A stretch of 64,000 nt of DNA. It comes from CAWFNW01 sp963817405 (lineage in GTDB: Bacteria; Actinomycetota; Coriobacteriia; Anaerosomatales; Anaerosomataceae). Position 1 is the stretch's first letter; every line of letters starts with the position of its first letter. The translations under genes were made by a program, and so were the position numbers. The notes beneath the pieces were generated by a model, which was not told the DNA's origin, did not search any database, and was given only the letters and a program-made list of their open reading frames with translations. This document shows positions 27,901-35,488 of the stretch, piece by piece. The DNA is taken from positions 558,001 through 622,000 of the forward strand of contig CAWFNW010000002.1 in NCBI GenBank assembly GCA_963817405.1. Reading direction: 5' to 3'.

Positions 27901-29113
27901 CGGTCTCTACCCGAACACCGTCACGGCAATCGCTGTCGACAATGAAGGCAACGCCGACACCGCGACGGCCGACGCGTCGGTCACCGTGACCGATGTCATG
28001 CCCACGCTTGAGGTCGTCAAGAGCGTCACTCCGCTCGAGATGAATATGCCGGGTGGCTCGTTCGATTACAGCGTCACCGTGACGAACACGAGCGTTGAGC
28101 CAGTGAAGGTCACGTTGGTCGAGGACGATGCGTACGGCATCGTCTACCAGTGGATCGCGGAAGCCCCTGAGATCTGGCTAGCGCCTGGCGAGTCGAGAGT
28201 CTTCGAGTTCGCCATGGACCACACTGCTCCGGGCGAGTACCCCAACACGGTTGAAGCCACCGTCCAGGACAACGAGGGCAATACCGCCTCTGCCACTGAC
28301 GACGCCGTGGTGACCGTCTGGAATCCCGCCATCCGGGTCGTCAAGTCCTCGGATGCCCCCGACAACTTTGTGGCCCGGGGCACCTTGGTGACGTACACGT
28401 TCGTCGTCACCAATGTGGGCGACGTGGACCTCTTCAACGTCGTCGTGACGGATGACAAGCTCGGCGTGGTTGGAACGCTGGAGACGTTGGCAGTCGGAGC
28501 GTCTGAGACCTTCACGGCGTCCGCAACGCTGAACGACACGACCACCAACGTGGTGGTCGCCACGGGCGAGGACAAGAACGAGAACGAGGTCACAGATCAG
28601 GACACGCTGACCGTCGAGACGTTCGTTCCTTTCACTCCGCTCGACCTCGCAATCGAGAAGATCGTCTCGAACGCCACGTTCGAGCCTGGCGACGTGGTCA
28701 CCTACACGCTGCGCTACCGGAACCTCGGCATGCGGCCGGCCACCGGCTTCACCATCGTCGATGACTTCGACGAGCGGTATGTCAGTGTGCTCGACGCCAA
28801 TGGCGGAGTCGTCGCCAACGGCAAGATCACGTGGACCATCGCCGGCCCGCTCACATCGGCTGACGGCCTCCAGACGCTCACCTACACCGTCCGCGTGAAG
28901 GCTGACATGCCTAACGGGACCACCACGGTGGGCAACATCGTCGTCATCAGCCATCCCGACGACGAGGACCTGACCAACAACCGTGACGAAGCAAGCATCT
29001 TGGTGAAGGAAGAGCCGTTCCTGCCCTTCACGGGCGGCGACGCGATGCTGCTGCTCATGGTGGCGTTCCTGAGCGCGGCAACCGGCCTCTTCCTGCGCCG
29101 CAGAGCCGCGTAG
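24983..29113 (+). CDS. LPxTG-anchored repeat surface protein (DUF11/DUF7507-like)
   Basis: A 1376-residue cell-wall protein. A signal peptide (about residues 14-34, LLSAYIALVLMFMVMGPVMPAYA) is followed by one N-terminal Ig-like unit, a divergent unit with two Cys, and then seven exact 107-residue tandem units beginning about KPxISVTKVADPLS. Three divergent DUF11-like units follow. The C-terminus is a sortase signal: LPFTG at about residue 1347, a hydrophobic helix and RRRAA. GGGGAGGAG precedes ATG 24983; ATG 24986 is also possible. Such stalks carry adhesins or act as S-layer-like fibres. A class E sortase gene lies 1.1 kb downstream and would anchor it. Confidence 0.92.
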   Translation: MMATLTKGTRWTRLLSAYIALVLMFMVMGPVMPAYACHGSISVTKVAAPLSLPEPGGVFTYTYVVKNDTDVDQTLKSVTDSVIGPIALPADVTLSPGESTVAMTGTKTYTEVGTYPNTVTAVATDKYGHTHTATASASVKVTKATPALTLDKTTTTECFSKVGDVITYTYKVTNSGDVMLHGSGWAVIDDKTTVDVSSVAWWLAPGESFTVSASYTVTEADLAAGEVTNIAYASGYFGDAIPVISNKDCVTVHRCTKPSISITKVADPLSLPEPGGLFTYSFVVTNNGPVAVTLESVTDSVIGAISLPADVTLNPGESTVAMTGTKTHTEAGTYPNTVTAVAKDSKGNKATATASASVTVTEVKPSISITKVADPLSRPEPGGLFTYTYVVTNNGIKTVTLETVTDSVIGAISLPADVTLSPGESTVAMTGTKTYTEAGTYANTVTAVAKDSKGNEAVARASASVTVTDVKPIISVTKVADPLSRPEPGGLFTYTFVVTNNGVETVTLTSVTDDKIGPITLPADVTLAPGESTVAMISTATHVEAGLYPNTVTAKAVDNEGNEAVATASASVTVTDVKPIISVTKVADPLSRPEPGGLFTYTFVVTNNSVETVTLTSVTDSVIGAITLPADVTLSPGESTVAMIATATHVEAGLYPNTVTAKAVDNEGNEAVATASASVTVTDVKPIISVTKVADPLSRPEPGGLFTYTFVVTNNSVETVTLTSVTDSVIGAITLPADVTLSPGESTVAMIATATHVEAGLYPNTVTAKAVDNEGNEAVATASASVTVTDVKPIISVSKVANPLSLPEPGGLFTYTYLVTNNSVETVTLTSVTDSVLGAIPLPSDVTLSPGESTVAIIATATYAEAGSYPNTVTAKAVDNEGNEAVATADASVTVTDVKPDISVTKVADPLSRPEPGGLFTYTFVVTNNGVETVTLTSVTDSVLGAIPLPADVTLAPGESTVAIIATATYVEVGLYPNTVTAIAVDNEGNADTATADASVTVTDVMPTLEVVKSVTPLEMNMPGGSFDYSVTVTNTSVEPVKVTLVEDDAYGIVYQWIAEAPEIWLAPGESRVFEFAMDHTAPGEYPNTVEATVQDNEGNTASATDDAVVTVWNPAIRVVKSSDAPDNFVARGTLVTYTFVVTNVGDVDLFNVVVTDDKLGVVGTLETLAVGASETFTASATLNDTTTNVVVATGEDKNENEVTDQDTLTVETFVPFTPLDLAIEKIVSNATFEPGDVVTYTLRYRNLGMRPATGFTIVDDFDERYVSVLDANGGVVANGKITWTIAGPLTSADGLQTLTYTVRVKADMPNGTTTVGNIVVISHPDDEDLTNNRDEASILVKEEPFLPFTGGDAMLLLMVAFLSAATGLFLRRRAA
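25739..27985 (+). repeat. Seven tandem 321-bp coding repeats
   Basis: Units begin at 25739, 26060, 26381, 26702, 27023, 27344 and 27665, each exactly 321 bases (107 codons). Units 4 and 5 (26702-27022 and 27023-27343) are nearly identical at DNA level, which indicates recent duplication; the outer units have diverged. Each unit contains the phrases PEPGGLFTYT, VTNN, LPADVTL and GESTVA. Confidence 0.93.
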
Positions 29114-29159
29114 ATCGTCGCCAGCCGCACCGCCGCAGTCTCCCGCGACGTGTGACTGA

Positions 29160-29189
29160 GAGGAGGCCGCCCGCAAGGACGGCCTCCTC
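29160..29189 (+). terminator. Hairpin after the surface-protein gene
   Basis: A perfect 10-bp stem (GAGGAGGCCG at 29160-29169, CGGCCTCCTC at 29180-29189) with a 10-base loop, 47 bases after the stop codon. There is no T-run, as is common in high-GC genomes. Confidence 0.65.
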
Positions 29190-29204
29190 CGCTGTGGTAA
29201 CGCT

Positions 29205-29241
29205 GGCGGCCCCGGGAGGAGAGAGGGCTCCCGGGGCCGCC
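29205..29241. terminator. Second, 14-bp stem hairpin between convergent genes
   Basis: Arms 29205-29218 and 29228-29241 pair perfectly (GGCGGCCCCGGGAG) around a 9-base loop. It sits between the surface-protein gene and the convergent HExxH gene and can act on both strands. Confidence 0.65.
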
Positions 29242-29266
29242 GGAGGGGTGCCGTGGATGTCGGAGC

Positions 29267-29857
29267 CTAGCGCGGCGGGACGTTCTCGCCCCAGTCGATC
29301 GTGCCGTTGTCGCGCCAGTCGATGATGTGCCAGACCTCGTGGTTGAGAATCCTGCTGAGGCTTGCTGCGTGCGACGGGCTGATGATGACGCGGCCCGAGG
29401 TGTAGAGCGCGATCGCCTGGTAGCCGCGAGCGTCGCCGAACGAGACCGTGGTCCCCCTGAGGATCGGGTGCTTGGCGATCAGGCCGGCGAGGATGCTCCG
29501 TGCCTGACTGAGCTCGCTTCCGGCGGGCTTCGCCGTCACTCGCGCGCTCGTGGTTCGCGCGGTGCTGCTCGAGCGCGTGGCGCGCGTCGTGCGCGTGGTA
29601 CGCATGGCTGCCGCGGGTTCCGGCTCGGCGATCGGCGTTGCCTGCTTGAGCGTGACGTCGACGACGAGAGCGGCTGCATCGGGAGCGGCGATCGTCTTTG
29701 AGGCTGTCGCCACTGCCTCAAGCCGCGGCTGTGATGCGACAGCGGCGTCGACGGTGCGCGGCGGGAAGAGCGAGAACCCGCCTGTGACTCCAAGCGCGAC
29801 GGCGACGATGGTCGCGATGACCGCGAGCCGGGTGCGTGTGTCTCTCAGGTGCAGCAT
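29267..29857 (-). CDS. Secreted HExxH zinc-metalloprotease-like protein under c-di-GMP riboswitch
   Basis: A 196-residue exported protein. Residues about 11-30 form a signal or anchor segment (AVIATIVAVALGVTGGFSL), followed by a Ser/Thr/Arg-rich linker (80-110). The C-terminal domain ends in LNHEVWHIIDW (His173, Glu174, His177), a zincin HExxHxxD motif, with a further acidic residue in DWGENVPP as a possible third ligand. A peptidase is likely but not proven. Its mRNA carries a c-di-GMP-I aptamer upstream. The genomic neighbours are a convergent LPxTG surface protein and a divergent sortase, which suggests a role in trimming or releasing surface proteins. AAGGGG precedes ATG 29857. Confidence 0.8.
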   Translation of the reverse strand: MLHLRDTRTRLAVIATIVAVALGVTGGFSLFPPRTVDAAVASQPRLEAVATASKTIAAPDAAALVVDVTLKQATPIAEPEPAAAMRTTRTTRATRSSSTARTTSARVTAKPAGSELSQARSILAGLIAKHPILRGTTVSFGDARGYQAIALYTSGRVIISPSHAASLSRILNHEVWHIIDWRDNGTIDWGENVPPR

Positions 29858-29889
29858 CGAAACGTCCCCTTCTCAAGTCCGAATGCGAC

Positions 29890-29930
29890 GCCGGCTCGTC
29901 CCCTTGAGCTTCGCCAGGGGTCGAGCCGGC
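29890..29930 (-). promoter_or_regulatory. Hairpin between riboswitch and start codon (likely expression platform)
   Basis: A long stem (GCCGGCTCG with CGAGCCGGC, extended by CCCCT/AGGGG after one mismatch) lies 17 bases after the aptamer and 32 bases before the start codon. It may act as a terminator or as an alternative-pairing partner. No T-tract follows it. Confidence 0.55.
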
Positions 29931-29947
29931 TGTGCCAGCATTCGTCC

Positions 29948-30034
29948 TCGGCAGTCCGGCCGTCGTGGGGAGCACGTGGCTCCCGGTAGACCCGTGACTT
30001 TGCGTCGTCCGCCTTTCGGCGGAGGTGCCTTTTC
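29948..30034 (-). ncRNA. Cyclic di-GMP-I (GEMM-I) riboswitch aptamer
   Basis: Read on the minus strand, the conserved parts occur in order. The 5' P1 side is AAAAGGCACC. Then comes a P2 stem CCGCC-GAAA-GGCGG with the canonical GAAA tetraloop. The invariant core GACGCAAAG follows, then CACGGGTCTACC, a P3 arm closed by GGGAGC/GCTCCC, and the 3' side GCCGGACTGCC. This layout matches c-di-GMP class I aptamers, where GACGCAAAG and the tetraloop are diagnostic. It lies in the leader of the HExxH gene. Whether c-di-GMP turns the gene on or off cannot be read with certainty. Confidence 0.85.
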
Positions 30035-30188
30035 GGGATTCGTTCCGGTGTGCGCTTGTCAATCGCCGTACACTTGCACTATCGGCCCCGACTGAGGGTG
30101 ACTTGAGTCCGACAGCCCTCGTCATAGGGACGATTCGATACTCCTCCCGGAGGATGACTGTTGAGACGGCGCGAAGAGAGGTGAGCGG

Positions 30189-30881
30189 GTGCCCGCACGG
30201 GTTGGAAAGCTGCTCTCTCACGTGCTCGGCAACGTGCTCATCGGCGTCGCGATCGGTCTCGTCGGCTACAACGCCGCGACGGCGGGGGTCACGGCGCTCG
30301 AGCAGTCTCGCCTGCGCCAGGAGCTGACACGGTTCCAGGAGACGGTGCCGGGCGCCGTCGAGTCGACGTCGACCCCCGGCGGCCAGACGGACGTACCACG
30401 GTTCGACTACGACGCGTGGGAGTTCGAGGATGGCGCGTACTGGGCCGGGCTCGCCACCGGCTCGGTCTTCGGTCGCATCGTCGCACCTGCCATGCGCCTC
30501 GACTCCGTGATCGTGAAAGGCGTCGATCCGCGTGACTTGAGGAACGGACCCGGCTGGGCGCCCTCCACCGACCTGCCGTTTCGAACCGGCAACGTCGGCA
30601 TCTCGGGACATCGCACGACCTACGGTGCGCCGTTCCGCAGGTTGGACCGGCTCTCCAATGGCGACACGATCGACGTGTTCTCGCCCTACCGGCGCTACCG
30701 CTACGTGGTACAGCGGCAGCTCATCGTGACGCCGGACAAGGTTGGGGTCTTCAACAGCACCGCGGAGCCGACGCTCACGCTGACGGCGTGCCACCCCCCG
30801 TTCAGCGCGCGGTATCGTATCGTCGTGCAGGCGCGCCTCATCGACGTGCGCCGCATACAAGACATCCCGAGCGAGGAGTAG
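30189..30881 (+). CDS. Class E-type sortase
   Basis: Membrane transpeptidase of 230 residues that cleaves LPxTG-like signals and attaches proteins to the cell wall. An N-terminal anchor (about 12-34, VLGNVLIGVAIGLVGYNAATAG) is followed by the sortase barrel. The catalytic residues are His141 in GISGHRTTYG, Cys201 in LTACHPPFSARYR, and a following Arg (208 or 210). A GTG start at 30189 has GAGAGGTGAG upstream. Its obvious client is the LPFTG protein encoded at 25-29 kb. It is followed 3 bases later by an epimerase gene, so the two may be co-transcribed. Confidence 0.92.
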   Translation: MPARVGKLLSHVLGNVLIGVAIGLVGYNAATAGVTALEQSRLRQELTRFQETVPGAVESTSTPGGQTDVPRFDYDAWEFEDGAYWAGLATGSVFGRIVAPAMRLDSVIVKGVDPRDLRNGPGWAPSTDLPFRTGNVGISGHRTTYGAPFRRLDRLSNGDTIDVFSPYRRYRYVVQRQLIVTPDKVGVFNSTAEPTLTLTACHPPFSARYRIVVQARLIDVRRIQDIPSEE

Positions 30882-30884
30882 CGC

Positions 30885-31826
30885 ATGCGCATCATGGTGA
30901 CCGGCGGTGCCGGCTTCATCGGCTCGAACTTGGTCTGGACGCTCGTCGGCGCGGGTCATGCCGTCCTGGTGATCGACGACATGAGCACCGGCCGGGTCGC
31001 GAACCTGCACCCGGCGGCGTCCTTCCGCACGCTCGACATCCTTTCGCCCGAGTTCCCGACTGTGCTCGCCGAGTTCGCGCCCGACGTCGTTGTTCACCTT
31101 GCGGCGCAGACGAGCGTCCCGGCGTCGGTTGCGGACCCCGAGCATGACTGGACGGTGAACGTCGAAGGCACCCGGGCGGTCGCGAGGGCGGCGGCTGCCG
31201 CCAACGTGAAGCGGGTGCTCTCCGCTTCTTCGGCGGCGGTCTACGGCGAGCCGGTGGTCGTCCCGCTACCGGAGACCGCTCGGAAGACGCCCATCAACCC
31301 GTACGGGACGTCGAAGCTCGCTGCGGAGTCCGCGATCGCCGCTGAACTCCGTGGAACCGGGACGGACTTCGCCTCGTTCCGCTTCGCGAACGTCTACGGG
31401 CCACGGCAGGACTGGCAAGGGGAGGGCGGTGTCGTCGCCATCTTCACCGCGAAGATGCACGCGCGAGAAGCGGCGACGATCTACGGCTCCGGCCAGCAGA
31501 CGCGCGACTTCATCTACGTCGGAGACATCGTCAGGGGCATCCTCGACGCGATCGACGCCGATGAGCCGCTCGCCGGCGCGGGCGAGGACGGTCCGGCGTA
31601 CAACCTGTCCACCGGCACGCAGCTCTCCGTGAATGAGCTCGTCGCGCACCTTCGATCGGCGACGCGCTCTCTCGGCGACCTGAAGTACGCGGACGCCCGT
31701 GAGGGCGATATCGAGCACAGCGCGCTCGATCCCTTGAAGGCCTACGAGACGTTCGGGTTCCGGGCAGCGGTCCCGATTGAGGCCGGTCTTGCCCTGACGG
31801 TGAAGTGGTTCGCGCAGAACTCGTGA
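30885..31826 (+). CDS. NAD-dependent sugar epimerase (UDP-glucose 4-epimerase-like)
   Basis: Extended short-chain dehydrogenase of 313 residues. The NAD site is MVTGGAGFIGSN, the catalytic Ser/Thr region is SASSAAVYGEP, and the catalytic pair is in YGTSK (YxxxK). NVYGPRQD and GSGQQTRDFIYVGD are typical of GalE/WbpP-like nucleotide-sugar epimerases. The exact substrate, such as UDP-glucose or UDP-GlcNAc, cannot be fixed. It probably supplies sugars for surface polysaccharide or glycoprotein and sits in the surface cluster after the sortase gene. Confidence 0.9.
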   Translation: MRIMVTGGAGFIGSNLVWTLVGAGHAVLVIDDMSTGRVANLHPAASFRTLDILSPEFPTVLAEFAPDVVVHLAAQTSVPASVADPEHDWTVNVEGTRAVARAAAAANVKRVLSASSAAVYGEPVVVPLPETARKTPINPYGTSKLAAESAIAAELRGTGTDFASFRFANVYGPRQDWQGEGGVVAIFTAKMHAREAATIYGSGQQTRDFIYVGDIVRGILDAIDADEPLAGAGEDGPAYNLSTGTQLSVNELVAHLRSATRSLGDLKYADAREGDIEHSALDPLKAYETFGFRAAVPIEAGLALTVKWFAQNS

Positions 31827-32419
31827 CCACGCCCGCCGACATCGCGGATGCCGAAGAGGCAGCCCTCTTCAAGGAGAAGGCGCTTGCCGAGTTGGCGCTC
31901 GCTGACCGGCACGTTGCGGCTGCTACTGCCGCCGCGTGGTCGGGCGACCCGATGGCCGCCGTCGCTCTCGTGAAGGGCGTGCCTGGGCCCGCGGAGGCTT
32001 CGGGCGCGGACGTGCTCTCGGGGCCAGACGGGGAGGCGGTGGCGAAAGCGCTCGCTGCCCTCGGGTACTCGGGCACGGTCTTCGCGACCCTCAGCAGGAC
32101 CGACGCCGCGTGTGCGTCCGAGGGCGGCCCTGCACGGCTCCGCGAGCAGATCGAGGCGGTGGAGCCCGATCTCGTTATCGCGCTCGACCGCGCGGCTGCG
32201 GAGGACGTCTCGTTCGCGTTCGGTTGCCCCCTCTTGGAGCCTGGTCATCCCGTGCGCGTGTCGGGCCGCACGCTGCTGGCGCTGAGCGGGATGGAAGCCT
32301 CGCTTGGTGACGAGCATCAAAAGGCGCTCGTGTGGGCCGAGTTCAGGTCGCTCCTGCGCGACCCGGAGGAAGACACGCGGGGCGCCATCGGGCGCCCCGG
32401 GGACCAGTCACTCCTCTGA
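31823..32419 (+). CDS. Unknown protein, faintly uracil-DNA-glycosylase-like
   Basis: A 198-residue cytosolic protein. GTG 31823 overlaps the epimerase stop (GTGA), the favoured start; GTG 31805 is an alternative. The N-terminus is an Ala-rich helix. A central block, TVFATLSRTDAAC followed by LREQIEAVEPDLVIALDRAA, resembles the order of motifs in family 4/5 uracil-DNA glycosylases, but the catalytic and Fe-S cysteine patterns are not visible. It should be treated as a hypothetical protein. A hairpin at 32379-32398 lies in its last codons. Confidence 0.6.
   Translation: MTTPADIADAEEAALFKEKALAELALADRHVAAATAAAWSGDPMAAVALVKGVPGPAEASGADVLSGPDGEAVAKALAALGYSGTVFATLSRTDAACASEGGPARLREQIEAVEPDLVIALDRAAAEDVSFAFGCPLLEPGHPVRVSGRTLLALSGMEASLGDEHQKALVWAEFRSLLRDPEEDTRGAIGRPGDQSLL
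32379..32398. terminator. Hairpin at the end of the 31.8 kb gene
   Basis: A perfect 8-bp stem (GGGGCGCC/GGCGCCCC) with a 4-base loop inside the last codons, just before the convergent ferredoxin gene. No T-run follows. Confidence 0.4.
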
Positions 32420-32427
32420 CGAGCGCG

Positions 32428-32619
32428 TCAGTCTTCTTCGTCGACTTCCTCGATCGCGCCCATCGGGCACTCTTCCATGCAGGTCGCGCAGCCGGTGCAG
32501 GCATCATCGTGCACAACGGTCGCGACATCTCCGACGAGCTCGAGGACGCTCTCCTCGCACGCGTCCACACAGATCCCGCAACCGGAACACTCGTCTTCAT
32601 TGATGATTGGACGGGGCAT
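32428..32619 (-). CDS. 2[4Fe-4S] ferredoxin
   Basis: A 63-residue bacterial ferredoxin with two cluster motifs: CSGCGICVDAC (followed by E rather than P) and CTGCATCMEECP. The acidic surface is typical of low-potential electron carriers. It could serve hydrogenase or oxidoreductases of anaerobic metabolism. It is a single gene on the minus strand, convergent with the gene at 31.8 kb. Confidence 0.93.
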   Translation of the reverse strand: MPRPIINEDECSGCGICVDACEESVLELVGDVATVVHDDACTGCATCMEECPMGAIEEVDEED

Positions 32620-32822
32620 GTCAGCTCTCCCTCGTGGTTCCTCTAAGGCGTGCGCGCACGGGCGGTCAGAGTCGGACGTACCTTACCCGACGGTCTTGGC
32701 CGCTGTAAAGCGCGATTCTCGGCTCGGGGCGGAGGCCGTCGGTGCCCATTCGGAGGAACGTCCGCGGGGATGGTTTCGGCGACGCTGCGATGGGGTAGAT
32801 AACCAGGAGTCCATCAGAAAAC

Positions 32823-32851
32823 TTGACAACAGTACACTAAGATTTTATCGT
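32823..32851 (+). promoter_or_regulatory. Promoter of the dnaK operon with possible HspR site
   Basis: TTGACA at 32823-32828 and TATCGT at 32846-32851 are spaced by 17. The -35 box is part of CTTGACA-N7-ACTAAGA, a degenerate fit to the HAIR operator CTTGAGT-N7-ACTCAAG bound by HspR. The local AT-rich sequence stands out. The leader to the dnaK start would be about 90 bases. Confidence 0.55.
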
Positions 32852-32943
32852 GGGGAACCGGCGCAGGTACGTTGCTGCGCGGCAGCGTCTGTTCACGCAT
32901 CCGGATGACCGTGTGCGAAGCGTATGGGAAGGAGCTTCCAACA

Positions 32944-34839
32944 ATGGGCAAGATCATCGGAATCGACCTCGGAACCACCAACTCGGCGGTAGCGGTGCTC
33001 GAAGGCGGCGAGCCAACGATCATCGTCAATGCCGAGGGTGACCGCACGACACCATCGGTCGTCGGCTTCCGCAAGGACGGCGAGCGGCTGGTGGGCAAGA
33101 CCGCCAAGAACCAGGCGATCACCAACCCTGAGAACACCATCAAGTCGATCAAGCGCTTCATCGGTCGCAAGTTCGAGGAGACCAAGAGCGAGCGCGGGAC
33201 TATCGCGTACACCGTCGAGAAGGGTAAGGACGGACGGGCCGTCGTCGCCATCGAGGGCAAGCATTACACCCCCGAGGAGATCTCCGCGATGATCCTGCAG
33301 AAGCTGAAGGCCGACGCTGAAGCGTACTTGGGCGAGACCGTCACCGAGGCGGTCATTACCGTCCCTGCGTACTTCAACGACAGCCAGCGCCAGGCCACGA
33401 AGGACGCGGGCAAGATCGCAGGCCTTGAGGTCAAGCGCATCATCAACGAGCCGACGGCAGCCGCCCTCGCATACGGGCTCGACAAGGGTCACGAGGACCA
33501 GACGATCCTCGTATTCGACCTCGGTGGCGGCACGTTCGACGTCTCGGTCCTCGAGATCGGCGAGGGCGTATTTGAAGTGAAGTCGACCTCGGGTGACAAC
33601 CACCTCGGCGGCGACGACTGGGACCAGCGGATCATCGACTGGCTCGCCGACAAGTTCAAGGCGGATCACGGCATCGACCTTCGCGTCGATAAGATGGCCC
33701 TCCAGCGGCTCAAGGAGCACGCGGAGAAGGCCAAGATGGAGCTCTCCACCACCCAGACCACCCAGATCAACATGCCGTTCATCACGGCAGACGCGTCGGG
33801 TCCGAAGCACCTCGATTACACACTTACCCGTGCCGAACTCCAGAAGATCACCAGCGACCTCCTTGACCGGGTCAAGGGTCCGGTGGAGCGCGCCATCAAG
33901 GACGCCGGCATCAAGGCGGCCGACATCGACGAGGTCATCCTCGTCGGCGGCTCCACCCGCATGCCCGCCGTGCAGGAGCTCGTCAAGGGCATCACCAAGA
34001 AGGATCCGCACATGGGCGTCAACCCGGACGAGGTCGTGGCGCTCGGCGCGGCCATCCAGGGCGGCGTGCTCGGCGGCGACGTCAAGAACATCCTGCTCCT
34101 CGACGTGACACCGCTTTCGCTGGGCGTTGAGACGCTCGGCGGTGTCATGACCAAGATGATCGAGCGCAACACCACCATTCCGACCCGCAAGACCGAGACG
34201 TACACGACTGCGGCCGATGGTCAGACGAGCGTGGAGATCCACGTCCTGCAGGGCGAGCGCGAGATGGCGGCGTACAACAAGACGCTCGGCAAGTTCACGC
34301 TCGCGAATATCCCGCCGGCGCCACGCGGCGTGCCGCAGGTCGAGGTGACGTTCGACATCGATGCCAACGGCATCGTGAACGTCTCCGCCAAGGACCGCGG
34401 TACGGGCCAGGAGCAGAAGATCACCATCAGCGGCTCCACGGCACTCTCGGACGACGAGGTCGACCGGATGGTCGACGATGCCGAGGCGCACGCGGACGAC
34501 GACCGCAAGAAGAAGGAAGAGGCGGAGGTCCGCAACACCGCCGACACGTTGGTGTACACGACCGAGAAGACCATCAAGGACTTGGGCGACAAGGTGCCCG
34601 AAGAGACCAAGACCGCGTGCGAGGACGCTATCGCCGAGGTCAAGAAGGCCCTTGAAGGCGACGACGTCGACGCGCTCAAGGCAGCCAGCGAGAAGCTGCA
34701 GGAGACGAGCTACAAGCTTGCGGAGATCGTGTACCAGGAGGCTCAGGCCGCCTCCGCACAGGCTGAAGGTGAGCCCGCCGGCGAGCCCGCCGGCGACGAG
34801 GAGGTCGCCGACTACGAGGTCGTCGACGAGGAGAACTAG
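32944..34839 (+). CDS. dnaK: Chaperone DnaK (Hsp70)
   Basis: A 631-residue Hsp70 that binds and releases unfolded proteins through ATP hydrolysis, with DnaJ and GrpE as cochaperones. The ATPase starts with [20 protein letters not shown], then [14 protein letters not shown] and [11 protein letters not shown]. The substrate-binding domain begins near [14 protein letters not shown], and the tail is acidic (DYEVVDEEN). Like other actinobacterial forms it lacks the 24-residue insert of E. coli DnaK. ATG 32944 has AAGGAG upstream; the in-frame extension to 32872 is not DnaK-like. First gene of the heat-shock operon. Confidence 0.98.
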   Translation: MGKIIGIDLGTTNSAVAVLEGGEPTIIVNAEGDRTTPSVVGFRKDGERLVGKTAKNQAITNPENTIKSIKRFIGRKFEETKSERGTIAYTVEKGKDGRAVVAIEGKHYTPEEISAMILQKLKADAEAYLGETVTEAVITVPAYFNDSQRQATKDAGKIAGLEVKRIINEPTAAALAYGLDKGHEDQTILVFDLGGGTFDVSVLEIGEGVFEVKSTSGDNHLGGDDWDQRIIDWLADKFKADHGIDLRVDKMALQRLKEHAEKAKMELSTTQTTQINMPFITADASGPKHLDYTLTRAELQKITSDLLDRVKGPVERAIKDAGIKAADIDEVILVGGSTRMPAVQELVKGITKKDPHMGVNPDEVVALGAAIQGGVLGGDVKNILLLDVTPLSLGVETLGGVMTKMIERNTTIPTRKTETYTTAADGQTSVEIHVLQGEREMAAYNKTLGKFTLANIPPAPRGVPQVEVTFDIDANGIVNVSAKDRGTGQEQKITISGSTALSDDEVDRMVDDAEAHADDDRKKKEEAEVRNTADTLVYTTEKTIKDLGDKVPEETKTACEDAIAEVKKALEGDDVDALKAASEKLQETSYKLAEIVYQEAQAASAQAEGEPAGEPAGDEEVADYEVVDEEN

Positions 34840-34841
34840 TC

Positions 34842-35486
34842 ATGGCCGAGCGGACGCACAGAGGCCCCGGCGGAGGCATACCCTCCCGCCGCGGTCCTCG
34901 GGACGAGCGCCCTGCGGAGGCCCCCTTCGGGGGCGCCTCTGCAGGAGCCGCGCCGATCGACCCCGAGCTGGAGCAGGACCTCGGAGCGGAGTTCCCGCTC
35001 CGAGGTGACCAGCTTGAGTCGGAGCTTGAGCAGACCCGGACCGAGGCTGCGCAGCATCTCGACACCGCGATGCGCCTGCAGGCGGAGTTCGACAACTACC
35101 GCAAGCGCGTTGCGCGCGAGAAGACTGATCTCACCTCTCGGGCTGCCGAGCGTGTCGTTTCGGAGCTCCTTCCGGTGCTTGATAATCTGGAGCGGGCCAT
35201 CGACCACACACTGGAAGGTGGCGAACTCGACCAGCTCCTCAAGGGCGTCGAGATGGTCCACCAGCAGATGAACGACGTTCTCACCAAGGAGGGTGTCGAG
35301 ATCATCGACCCCTTTGGAGCGGCATTCGACCCGCTCGTCCATCAGGCTGTCGGGACCGAAGAGGACCCGGACGTCCCGGATGGAACGTGCGTCAGGGTAT
35401 TGCAGCGCGGCTACCTGCTTGGCGGTCGCGTCGTCCGGCCCGCGATGGTGATCGTGAGCCACGGGGGTCCGGCCCGTAAGGAGTAG
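34842..35486 (+). CDS. grpE: Nucleotide exchange factor GrpE
   Basis: A 214-residue GrpE that promotes ADP release from DnaK. A variable Pro/Gly-rich N-terminus (1-60) is followed by the long coiled coil with [17 protein letters not shown], and the C-terminal beta domain contains [20 protein letters not shown]. It starts 2 bases after the dnaK stop, with GAGGAG in the dnaK end as the ribosome site. Confidence 0.96.
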   Translation: MAERTHRGPGGGIPSRRGPRDERPAEAPFGGASAGAAPIDPELEQDLGAEFPLRGDQLESELEQTRTEAAQHLDTAMRLQAEFDNYRKRVAREKTDLTSRAAERVVSELLPVLDNLERAIDHTLEGGELDQLLKGVEMVHQQMNDVLTKEGVEIIDPFGAAFDPLVHQAVGTEEDPDVPDGTCVRVLQRGYLLGGRVVRPAMVIVSHGGPARKE

Positions 35487-35488
35487 CG

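Noticed and set aside
25739..27985. CRISPR array
   Set aside because: The regular repeats are 321-bp in-frame coding units with no short repeat-spacer pattern.
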